The notes under the pieces are model-generated. The model worked only from the letters and a program-made list of their open reading frames with translations. It ran no database searches and had not been told where the DNA came from. From Hyposmocoma kahamanoa (Eukaryota > Arthropoda > Insecta > Lepidoptera > Cosmopterigidae), in assembly GCF_003589595.1 (NCBI RefSeq), contig NW_020653200.1:5784910-5848909 (forward strand): a DNA stretch of 64,000 nucleotides, written 5' to 3'. A program made the position numbers and the translations under genes. Positions 54,929-64,000 of the stretch are shown here, piece by piece (the first letter of the stretch is position 1; each line of letters starts with the position of its first letter).

Positions 54929-55430
54929 TAAGGCAACCAGCGTTCATACCTTTCATGAAAGGAATAACGAACAAAATCGGTACAGTATTAAAAAAGTACT
55001 ATATAAAAACTGTGTTTACGCCGTTATCTAAGGTCGCGGGGCATGTAAGATCACCTAAGAATGTAATCCCCTTTCAATTTCCGGGCATTTACAAGGTTGA
55101 TTGCAGTTGTGGAAGTATATATGTAATAATGTAATAAGTATTATTATTTTTAGGGAGTAGTCCTATATTGGGCAGATAAAACGCACCATAGCGGAAAGAG
55201 TCAAAGAACACATCGCGGCTGTTAAGAACCGTCTGTTCTCTAAGTCTGCAATAGCCGAACATTTGCTGGAATCAGGACCAAACCACTGTATTGAGCTTCA
55301 TAATCCCAACATCCTTTCTATAGAACGTCATCACTATAGTAGAATCGTACATGAAGCTATTGAAAAAAAAACACTGTAATTTCAACCGAGAAGACGATTT
55401 TAAGTTTTAATCGTCATGGGATCCAGTTAT
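54929..55430 (+). pseudogene. Penelope-like element remnant with GIY-YIG endonuclease
   Basis: Reads QPAFIPFMKGITNKIGTVLK, KTVFTPLSKVAGHVRSPKNV, then GIYKVDCSCGS, a 44-nt insertion (55117-55160), and SYIGQIKRTIAERVKEHIAA, SAIAEHLLESGPNHCIEL and ERHHYSRIVHEAIE. After a run of A a shifted frame gives KKHCNFNREDDFKF. This is the linker and GIY-YIG domain of Penelope-like retroelements, with the GIY, YIG and ERVKEH motifs visible. Frame breaks make it dead. No reverse transcriptase was found upstream. Confidence 0.85.
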
Positions 55431-56648
55431 CACTAAATGTAAACGACATCAAGTATCGTCCGACAAGTCGCCAGAGGTCGTGAGTGTTGTGTCGGTCTAG
55501 TGACAACCCTAGTGCACAAATAAACAACGAAGATCAAGTGCGGGTAGTTAGAAAAACGCACGGCTAGAAGATGCTCACACCCGCCTCTTCAGGCCCTTCG
55601 AGACAATACGTCCGATACGTCGAGCCAATTAAAATATTATGTTTTATACTTGACTAAGTCCTGAATTAAAAATCAAATAATGTTAATGTTTTGTAAAAAA
55701 ACATGGAACAAAAGTTGTTGTTTATGATGTTAGTAATATACTCCGGAGAGGCTGTTAGTATTTAACAAATACCTCTGTATAAATTGGAACTTAGGAGAAG
55801 TGACTACATTGTAGCTAGTAACAAATTAACTTTCCATCGAAAATATCATTATTTTCTTTCTAGTGAATTCGATCGAGGTGAAGAGCATATTGCTCTTCTC
55901 ATAATACGTAACATATTATGTAGAATGAAGAATTTGGATTTACACAGATAACAAGTTAAACAATAACTTAGTTTAGCTTAATATATATATTATAATATAA
56001 CTAATATATATTATATTGCGAGTTATTTACTAGTACTTTTTCGCTTTGTTTTTCTGTTTCCATTTTCTTATGTTTATAACATTTCTAATAATCTTGAGAC
56101 GCATGAATGTTATGCACGTGTTGCTGTTTATATTGTAATATTCTAAAAACACTATGTAATGAATTATGAATATTATAATAGATGCAAGTGGTATCAGCAA
56201 ACGTGGAACGCAAAGCGTGACGTGATGTTTAATACTAAAATACTAGGGTCCATTCAAACAACTTCCGTGATCAAGAAAGAAATTGACTTTTATCAGGTGG
56301 AATTTTGCTGGCGGCAAACATAGGTTTAACCAAAAGCCCAACAAACTATGGCATACAGCTGCCGAATTAATATTCGAATATTTGTCTATATTTTGGACAG
56401 ATAGGTAGTAGCGTAACAATAAAGTAGAAAGACTAGCAGTAATTTAGAGGCCTCCAGCACGAGGAGCCCCGATAGGTAACTTAGGCTGCTAACAGATTAA
56501 TTGCATGTTTGGAAGAGCTTATTAAAAGTAATACAAACAATTTATAGATTGTGTTACTACCATATCTATTCAAGCAGAACCCAAGTTTTAGGTACGTCGC
56601 GTTTTACGTTCCACTCTACTGACTGCTACCGAATTTACTAAAAATCCT

Positions 56649-56899
56649 CTAATGGCTTGGTATAAGCGATAAATGCACCAGCAGAGACGATAGTTCCAAT
56701 TCTTCCGAAAACCCATTATTAAGTATGACGCTACGGTACCCAGTACGTAAACATTTGAAGGGGTACGTAGCTTGACCGATGAAATTCGGGTCACCAAACA
56801 TATCTTCGTCCTGCACCAAGAAACGGATGAGAGCCAAATCCGGATTCGCCACCTCGAACTCGCATATGTCGTTCCAAATCGGGTTGATGCCGTTGTCAG
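56649..56899 (-). CDS. sl: PLC-gamma last exon: C2 domain end
   Basis: CT completes Ala, then [54 protein letters not shown] and [14 protein letters not shown], with TAG at 56649-56651. Human PLCG1 reads 'DNGLNPVW...[36 protein letters not shown]'. Minus-strand acceptor ATTGTCTCCACAG. Confidence 0.96.
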
Positions 56900-59800
56900 C
56901 TGTGGAGACAATATATTTATGTTGAAAACGATTTTGATCTGCGTAGTCTTGTGACGATGAACAAAAACTTGAAACCTTCATGTCCAAAAAAGCTCTCATG
57001 TGTCTTATAGAGTTTACGTTAATGATCCAGTCTCGAAATATTTTCAGGGAATTCTGAAAATGACTATCCTTGCAAAAACAAACGACTATCATTGCAAAAA
57101 GAAAGAAATATTCCTGCTAGCAATTTCAGTGAAATATTTTGAGCAACAACAAACGCCAACATTATTTACATATTTTTGTGCGGTTCAAGTTGCGCTTTGA
57201 TCGTTTTCACAAAACACAGTCATGCCTTCCGCACTAAAGAATAAATAAGTTTAAAAAGTACAAGTATTTTAATAATTTGAATATAAAGCAAACTTACCAA
57301 CAGTCTTGGTGACCAACTTGACACCGCTATCGTAATCCGCCCCGATGATTTCTACCTCCACAAACGGGCTAGCTGTTCCCCTGCCAGATTTACACAGGTG
57401 CCGAGCACCGACAACTCTCAACATGACGGTCACAGGGTTCACTTTCTTCTCTATGGTCTTCTTGTCGTAAGGATTGTATCCCTCATCAAACAAAAAGTCA
57501 GGTTTTAGAATGAACCCACACCCTCCGTTTTCCTTGAACTTGCCCATATTTATCTGCATGGGCTTGTCTGCGGTCTGGTAGTTCAAAGCAACCATTTGGG
57601 AACCAGAATTCCAGAAAGGGACGGGGTTGTAGTTGGAAGAATCTATTCTCTGCCCCTTGGGGTAAATCCGACTTAGTTGGACAGTATGGTACTTGAGAAA
57701 GAACGCATTCTCTTGCTGACATATCAACCGTTCTGCTTTTGTTTCCGGAAAGGACGACATCTCGTTGAAGATGAAGCCTTTATTGCGCAATCGATCTTGG
57801 TTGAATGCGACAGAGCGGCAATATACGATGAGGTCGGACATTTCTTTGGCTATGCGGAAGTTGCGCTCCATTTTGCGGTGTTGAAGGGAGCGAGCGCTAG
57901 CGCTGTGAGCCGCCTCCTTGATGGCAGATAGCCACTCGATCGCTATTTCCCTAGTCGGCGCTGCCATGTCAAACGGGGCGCACATCGAAGGCCCCTGGAT
58001 GCGAACCAGCCACCTCGCAGACCCGCTCTCTTCACCAACGACAAGCTCGACAACGGCGCCTAAAACGTCAACCACGCCTTTCTGCAGCGATCCTAACGCC
58101 GCGGACTCGTTCTCGAGACAATTCTGCAATGCATTCCATTAGATATAAAATCGCATAATACACATTATTCATAATGATTATGGAAATTGCACCCAATGTA
58201 ATATAGCATTTTTTTTTATCTAATTAAGTTTATTTTAAAAAGAACAAATATACAACGCTTCAGCAGTCAAAATAGATTTGTCGAAAATTCAATATGCTAC
58301 TCATTTATTTATGTATAATCAACGTAAACGCTAAGTAAAAATAACTGTGTATAAGTTGTACTCAGATATGCTGCAAATACCTGCTGCCAATGAGCAATGT
58401 AATAAGTTCTCATTATTAGAGTTTTGAAAACTTTACTATCATATCTTTATTTCGATTTACAAAAAAGTAATGCATAACAATATTAAAAGTGCACAATGCA
58501 ATGGCATTATTAAATTTCAAGTAAAATTATATGTAAGAGCGGTTACACAAGGCGATTTTAAGCAGCGATGCAAACGCGATGAAAGCGCGCGATGCAGTCA
58601 TTCGGCGTGTGTACCCACTCTATATTATACATATTTCAAATCAGTGTTGAAAATGAAATAAATTAAATATTTTATGCAATTGCATGCGACAAAATGACAT
58701 GCCGTGAATATAAAGAGAAAAAGTAACCCAAAAGAAACCATTTTCATGTAATTTACACTGCCCGTGACCCTGTTTTACTATTTTAGAAAATAAATCAATA
58801 TGTATATCCAGGTATTATGCACTACAAATTAGTACAAGATAATTAGTTATGGACTAATGACAATGAATCTTCATGGAACATTAATGCCCTAATCACCGAC
58901 ATCGGGGGCACTAAAGCGACCAGCGACTTTAGAATGTTCTTGCGGCAATGTCAAAATTAAACGAGCTTCACACAACGAGCACGGTGTGACACCGTTTCCA
59001 TACAAACATGGCCGCGGTGAATAGTGTTCATTTAACATTGTGGTGTATGATTCTCGCTACACTTCTATGGATATAATTTTGGCATGGTTCTTAAACAATC
59101 CCGTTAGGCTTAAATTAAACTTGATTGCTTTTAGGTTTCACAAGGTTTATAACAAATTGCAACAACGCGCAGAATAAAACGGCACATACTTAAGACTAGC
59201 ATTCAAAGTAACTGATTATAAATCATCATAATATTATATTTAATTAAGAGTGGTGTAACTCAATAGCTTGCCCTCTGGGGAAACGTCGATGTAACACAAT
59301 TCGCTGTAATATTTTCACGCAATAAATGTATTTATTACCACCCCCAACTTAATACATGCGCTTAATCATCATTAATTTTATCAAACCTCATTAATATTTT
59401 TTTTATGATCCAAAGTGACGGGATGCATAAGTCGTGCGCCTACTGTTAAGCGACACGTCTGTGCACAGCAGTTGCAGTGCCACTTATAGTTTTAAATTGA
59501 AAAGATCTAAGGGACACTACCACTGAGTCTGTCACCCTTAGACATAAGTTGAAAGTTTCATATGCCTGTAATTTCACCAACACCATTCAAAACCGGAACG
59601 CAGTAATGCTCACATTACTGTTTGGTGGCAGAAATAGGTAAGGTGGCAGTACATCCCTGGACGAACTCTTTGACAAGGCTGCTACTAACTACTGCTACTA
59701 ATATTATTATATTAATATAATTGTTCAAAATGATATTTTTTTAATGTTTGATACATATATTAACTGGTTCGTCTATATTAGTTGAAAAATTATATTTTTT

Positions 59801-61930
59801 TTTTATATTTGATCCTCTTTTAAACGACTTCAAAAAAAGGAGGAGGTTCGCAATTCGACTGTATGTTTTTTTTTATTGATCTTTTCTTTTAACGATTGAC
59901 GACATTTATAACCAGTATATCTTTTGAAGTTGATCTCCTAATAAATCTTGCCTGCTTGGTTGCGCCCGCCATTCAGTAAGTTAGGTTAGGTTAGATTATG
60001 AAAAAGCAAAAGCCAGAAGTCAATTTGTTTGCGTTTACGAACATGTTTTCAGGTCAAATTACATTGTAATTAATATAATATTAGTATTAGTTTTAAAAAC
60101 AAGTTTCTAAATTTTATTTTTAATGCTCATTTGTCTTAATCTTGAGGCCCAACATAAAACTATCAAAGTTAATAGAAATCAATCATTTCATGCGTAGTTC
60201 AGATTAAAATATCGATTGTAGTAATATATTTTATGTCTCAGAAAAAAAGAATCATTAAACAAGATGACCGTTTAGATTTGTTGCCTGCTGCTTTTGCAAA
60301 TTTAAAAACATCCCAAACAAAATCTTCATTTGTAATAGTGATGTTGTTGTTACCAATCATCTGCAAAAGTACAATTCTGATACGAAAATTTAATAATATT
60401 CCAGTAGTTCGTAAAAATATTTCTAAATTAGGAATGATAATTAGCCTAACATGTTTTATTTTTATTTTATGTATTTTTACAAAAAGGTTCGCCAACAGCA
60501 AAACATATAACAATTCACATAACACATTACAAAAAGTAGTATCAATATAAATATGCTGTTGATGGTTTGGTATTTTAGCTGACTTAAGAATATCGTCCAA
60601 CTTGCCAAACGCGGCCCACCCAACATGAATTCTTCTGGTGATCTCCTTCATTTGATGCTCATTGCCAAAAGATAAAATATGTCCGAGATAAACGTATTGA
60701 TCGACAATCTCCAACATATCACTTTCAACTGTGACACATGGATTTGTGACGTTGGAGATGTTCGCCATAACCTTAGTCTTGGACATATTCATCTTGAGGC
60801 CCACCCACATAGAAGCATCATACAGTTGTTGCAGCATACGCTGGAGATCGTTAAAGTTTTCACCGAAGAGTACTAGGTCGTCTGCAAACTGTAAGTGGGC
60901 CAGGAAGGCTCCATTGATGTTAACGCTACATTTCGTCCAATCAAGTGTTTTTACTACGTCTTCTAAATAAGTAAACAGTTTTGGCGAATTTATGTCTCTC
61001 TGCCGCACTCCTTCTTTGATTGGTACAGGGTTGGTTGGTTCATGCATTCGAACCTGTAGAGTTGCTGATGAGTACAGCTCCCGAAGTACATCTATGTAGC
61101 GATAATCGATGTTACAGCGATAGAGAGCGTGAAACACGGCCGAATGTTCGACACTGTCGAAGGCCTTTTCATAATCAACGAAGGCCATGGCAAGGGGTCT
61201 GCTGTACTCCATCAACTGCTTCACCGTGTGGATGTGGTCTATGGTGGAGAAGCCACTTCGAAAGCCGGCCTGTTGGATAGGCTGCCATTCATCAAGTTGA
61301 CGCGTGATGCGATTTGTTAATTTTGAAAACCGTTTGTAAATCTCAATTTGGCAATATCCCCTTTTTGTGTAAAATTGTGACTAACGCGTTCTTCCATTGT
61401 CTTGTTTAATTAATTACTTACTACAAAACATATTAAAGGACAGAAAATAATTAATAAGTCGTATATAAATTCCCGAACGAAACATAAAAATTGATAGATT
61501 ACCTATTCACTAATCATCAATTCATCAAAAAAATTTATACAAGAGCCCACCTTAATGTTAGAATTAATGCTCTATATCTCTGCGTCCTCAACCGCTCTCA
61601 AAATTACATTTATACACCATACACACACACACACACACACCCGTATACATAACATAACAACACAATACATGCATGCAACACATTAACATTTTAGTACCAT
61701 TAGTCGCAGTGCACAAGCTCTTTTACTTTGAAACTTACCGACAGATCGGGAAGGTTATGTTCGATCTCTTGCACGTAGTTTGCTGGGAACCAATGCTGTC
61801 GTTTGCCGCCGTAGTCTCCTCTCCACCACCCTGCGTCTGGTTTGTCGACGTTGGTGATGATCGCGTGCTTACAGAATGAAAGCTCGTCGTCTTGGCGCGC
61901 TCTGTAGTCGTACAATGCCTTTACTGTAAC
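56649..61930 (-). CDS. sl: Phospholipase C gamma (small wing), 3' part of gene
   Basis: PLC-gamma cleaves PIP2 to IP3 and diacylglycerol downstream of receptor tyrosine kinases. Three exons in the window (61930-61739, 58123-57298, 56899-56649) join in phase for 422 codons plus stop. Order: SH3, second half of the split PH, catalytic Y box, C2. An SH3 followed by half a PH and the Y box is unique to the gamma class. The upstream PH, X box and two SH2 domains must lie beyond 64000. PLC-gamma is called small wing (sl) in Drosophila. An RTE-like fragment sits in the intron between the SH3 and PH exons. Confidence 0.96.
56900..57297. other. PLC-gamma last intron, nothing further seen
   Basis: About 400 bp, AT-rich. 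Frames here are extensions of the exons or chance. Confidence 0.6.
57298..58123 (-). CDS. sl: PLC-gamma exon: split PH C-half, Y box, start of C2
   Basis: Starts [20 protein letters not shown] after minus-strand acceptor GCATTGCAG. PH half ends [19 protein letters not shown] box: [66 protein letters not shown], then NPYDKK. C2 begins [20 protein letters not shown]. Human PLCG1 has '[22 protein letters not shown]', so the catalytic barrel half is well kept. Leaves G before GTAAGT. Confidence 0.97.
59416..59695 (+). repeat. Dispersed repeat family A, near full copy
   Basis: From AAGTGACGGGATGCATAAGT through TTGCAGTGCCACTTATAGTT, AGACATAAGTTGAAAG and ATAGGTAAGGTGGCAG to CTCTTTGACAAGG. Best-preserved copy in the window. 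Confidence 0.85.
59818..59872. mobile_element. Family B element, single terminus
   Basis: AAACGACTTCAAAAAAAGGA, GGAGGTTCGCAATTCGACTG and a T run. Inverse of the right end of 11523-11818. The opposite end is not found. Confidence 0.65.
60566..61405 (-). pseudogene. RTE-like non-LTR retrotransposon, reverse transcriptase fragment
   Basis: Minus strand from about 61405: [16 protein letters not shown], a frame break, then [60 protein letters not shown] (catalytic FADD), [23 protein letters not shown] and [17 protein letters not shown]. These motifs are typical of RTE-clade LINE proteins. 5' endonuclease and 3' end are missing, and the open frame runs on to 60238 in unrelated AT-rich sequence. 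Confidence 0.88.
61618..61640. repeat. (CA)n microsatellite
   Basis: Eleven or so CA dinucleotides. Confidence 0.9.
61739..61930 (-). CDS. sl: PLC-gamma exon: SH3 domain
   Basis: [40 protein letters not shown] and [23 protein letters not shown], the WW pair and the NYV end are the SH3 peptide-binding residues. Human PLCG1: 'AVKALFDYKAQREDELTF...[23 protein letters not shown]'. 64 codons, phase 0 both ends, acceptor CATGTTCAG, donor GTAAGT. Confidence 0.97.
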
Positions 61931-64000
61931 CTGAACATGATAATACAGACATCAATAATAACACAAGTCATGATAAATAGTACAAATCGTGTTAAATTAC
62001 GGATGTGTTCTGTGTTAACACTTCTTCATTTTGTACTAGCGTCTAGTTCAACAAGGAGTGACGATGCGACCTCTTTCATTTTCATCCCACCTATTTATCA
62101 CCCTTTTCTCTGGTTCCTGGCCACCTACTTTGAAATTTTGAATCGTTCTTAAATTCCTTTTCTTCTTCGCCTTTACTTTTCTTTTTTCCATCGCCACTCT
62201 CTACTAAATTTCCGCAGCGAGCACACGTGCTCGACTGGACATAAAATTCTGACCAGTTAAATCATGTAACCTACCTGCTTGTAAAGTATTATATTTGTTG
62301 TACCATTGAAAATCACGTAATTGAACTTCTTATAAAGCATGGTATTCCTAGAAATGCAATACAGGCCCTTTTGGGGTAAAGTTCCTTTATTAGTATAACC
62401 TGCATTTATTTCAATAGGGAATGTTTTTATACGATTGTACCTGTTTTTATATCATTATGTTTTCCTTTTCCCTTCCTGTACCCTGTATTTCTACAATAAA
62501 ATTCATATGGACTGAGCCTTCTATTTAACTACGCGAGGCCCGCGTGACAAAGGTAATTATGCCAGAAAATGTTTTTTCACTACATAAATGAATCATCCTA
62601 CGAAACAAGAACGCTTAATGCTATAAAACTATACGCAAATTGCTTTAGACAGCTTTCCTCTACATTTGCTAAACCAAAATTAATAACTAAACTCACTATT
62701 GGCTTCAAGAAAAGCTACGCCGCGCCCAACGAATAAAATCGCAGGTAGCGCCTGGGCAGCGGTCAAAAATATTAAGCGCACGTTTACTGAACATTTACTT
62801 ACAAGTTAGCTGTCATAATGCAAATCACAAAATGTTTACTGAATATTAAAGCCTACTGTATGGTGAAACCAAGCCAGTCGCTACGTGGTGTTAGTGGTCG
62901 CACGGAGCTCATACGAAAAGAGGTCTAAGTGAAGCATAAGCAAACATTAAAAAAACTATTATGTACGAATCACACTAGACAAGTGCGGAAAGATGTATAC
63001 GTATCACCTTTGTACGAGTTCATTAATGTTCAAAGCGCGCGCGGGATCCTTTCCAAACCACGTAGTCTTTCGAAAACCGATAACGTCGTCGCGTCGCAAT
63101 CGGTCTATTCTATTCATGCCGGGCCTATTCTATTAATGCCGTGTAGTGTTCGCAACTCTCGAGCGCAAGCGTTAGCAAAATGGCGTAGTCTAGTGAACTC
63201 CGCAGAATGCTCGAATAGCAGCGGTTCGAGTATTCGAGACATGCGAAAACTCGCATTATTGTGTGATTTGTACAAGATGTTTATTCGGGTGTGATTTGTA
63301 CATGATGTGTATTAGTACATATTTATAAAACATATATCTATCATAATATTCTAAATGTAAATATATACTTTTTATTTTGTAAAATCCAGGAGATTTTCTA
63401 ACTATATTAAATGCATAACACGTAACGTGGAGGTGAAATATCTGCACAAAATACACTCTATCTACATACATTTGTTTACTGAAAAAAATACTCAAAATGC
63501 ACATGACAACGGAAGGCACCTAGCACTCTGATAAAGTAAAAAATCACGATTATTGCAATGACAAATATAAACATACGAACAATAAAAACTTAAAATGTAA
63601 AAAGTGTCAACCACAAAGAAAGGTCACATCACTCTAATACTAATATATTATAGTTGTTTCTCACCACAGTCATTTACCAAATCCATTATACTAGAAAGCG
63701 CTAGTGCAATCTTCGAAAGAAATAAAACAAACGTCAATATAAGAGGGACAAAATGGAGGAGACAAAATGTAACTTAAGTGTATCTTCGGTATAATTTCTA
63801 TTTATCACACACACGTTTCCTATTTGTCATTATTTTATCATAAGAGTACTTTCAGATGTCAGCCACTGACTTCACTTCCTCTACTAATATTTGACTGTCA
63901 AATAAAATTGGAGACAATTTCGTTTCATATATTACTATATATAATTAACATTGTATTAGTTTAGACAGATCAGTTTTAATAGAAATATTTAAAGTCGTGT
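61931..64000. other. PLC-gamma intron, running off the window
   Basis: No SH2 or X-box exon found up to the right edge. A 121-aa plus-strand frame at 62929-63294 (contains KWRSLVNSAECSNSSGSSIR) sits in a CpG-richer stretch with TCTATTCTATT and TTCGAGTATTCGAGA repeats. It has no recognised domain and is probably part of an unidentified repeat. Confidence 0.55.

Larger units (their letters stand above)
38493..56648. other. ~18 kb without a recognised host gene: babo 3' UTR and spacer
   Basis: Candidate babo poly(A) signals at 38785 and 39257. Then come hairpins (39782-39832, 40191-40262), a palindromic element (41545-41716), a LINE remnant (44522-44700), inverted-repeat and fold-back elements (46427-47900), family B copies (48395-48527, 51386-51718), a satellite (53270-54310) and a Penelope-like remnant (54929-55430). 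Stretches 41720-44500, 48530-51380 and 55640-56640 show nothing I can name. 51930-52370 is CpG-richer with repeated GTCGT motifs, possibly another inverted-repeat element. Confidence 0.55.
58124..61738. other. PLC-gamma intron with repeats
   Basis: Holds a family A repeat (59416-59695), one end of a family B element (59818-59872), an RTE-like fragment (60566-61405) and a CA microsatellite (61618-61640). A GC-richer stretch at 58540-58620 and another near 58880-59020 are unexplained. Confidence 0.65.

Noticed and set aside
54323..54974. Two overlapping minus-strand ORFs of 117 and 119 aa
   Set aside because: The second overlaps the Penelope-like linker in antisense; the first has no recognised domain and lies between the satellite and that element.
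57677..58142. Plus-strand ORFs across the PLC-gamma exon
   Set aside because: Antisense shadows of the split PH and Y-box coding sequence.

Overview
The window is AT-rich, intron-containing animal DNA, most likely from a moth or butterfly (Lepidoptera). The gene set is insect-like: an FHOD-type formin, an activin type I receptor, and PLC-gamma. The introns and spacers carry repeats that look lepidopteran: a dispersed ~290 bp repeat, tRNA-derived SINEs, palindromic elements ending in CCGACTTCAAAA with (AT)n cores, RTE-like and other LINE fragments, and a Penelope-like remnant. The species cannot be named from the sequence.

Layout. (1) 1-20241, + strand: most of an FHOD-family formin (Fhos). 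Sixteen exons join in frame through N-terminal domain, FH1, FH2 and DAD. The first part of the N-terminus lies left of the window. An extra exon at 10059 supplies its own ATG and splices in the same phase, giving a complete predicted short isoform of 1198 aa. (2) 20242-25901: formin 3' end and repeat-rich spacer. (3) 25902-26746, - strand: a small two-exon gene whose mRNA appears to carry two reading frames, a 142-aa single-pass membrane protein and, one nucleotide after its stop, a 58-aa membrane microprotein. (4) 28902-38492, + strand: baboon (babo), the ALK4/5-type receptor. Three tandem alternative exons encode the second half of the ligand-binding domain; predicted isoforms are 522, 521 and 509 aa. 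(5) 38493-56648: about 18 kb with no recognised host gene, containing perfect hairpins, inverted-repeat elements, a tandem satellite and a Penelope-like GIY-YIG remnant. (6) 56649-61930 and beyond the right edge, - strand: the 3' part of PLC-gamma (small wing): SH3, second half of the split PH, Y box and C2. One intron holds an RTE-like reverse transcriptase fragment.

How they relate: babo and PLC-gamma are signalling proteins and Fhos is an actin assembly factor. Nothing in the sequence suggests the neighbours are co-regulated. The two membrane microproteins are the least explained part of the window and the best candidate for something undescribed. All gene models are hand-spliced from consensus splice sites, phase continuity and remembered family sequence; no transcript or database evidence was available.
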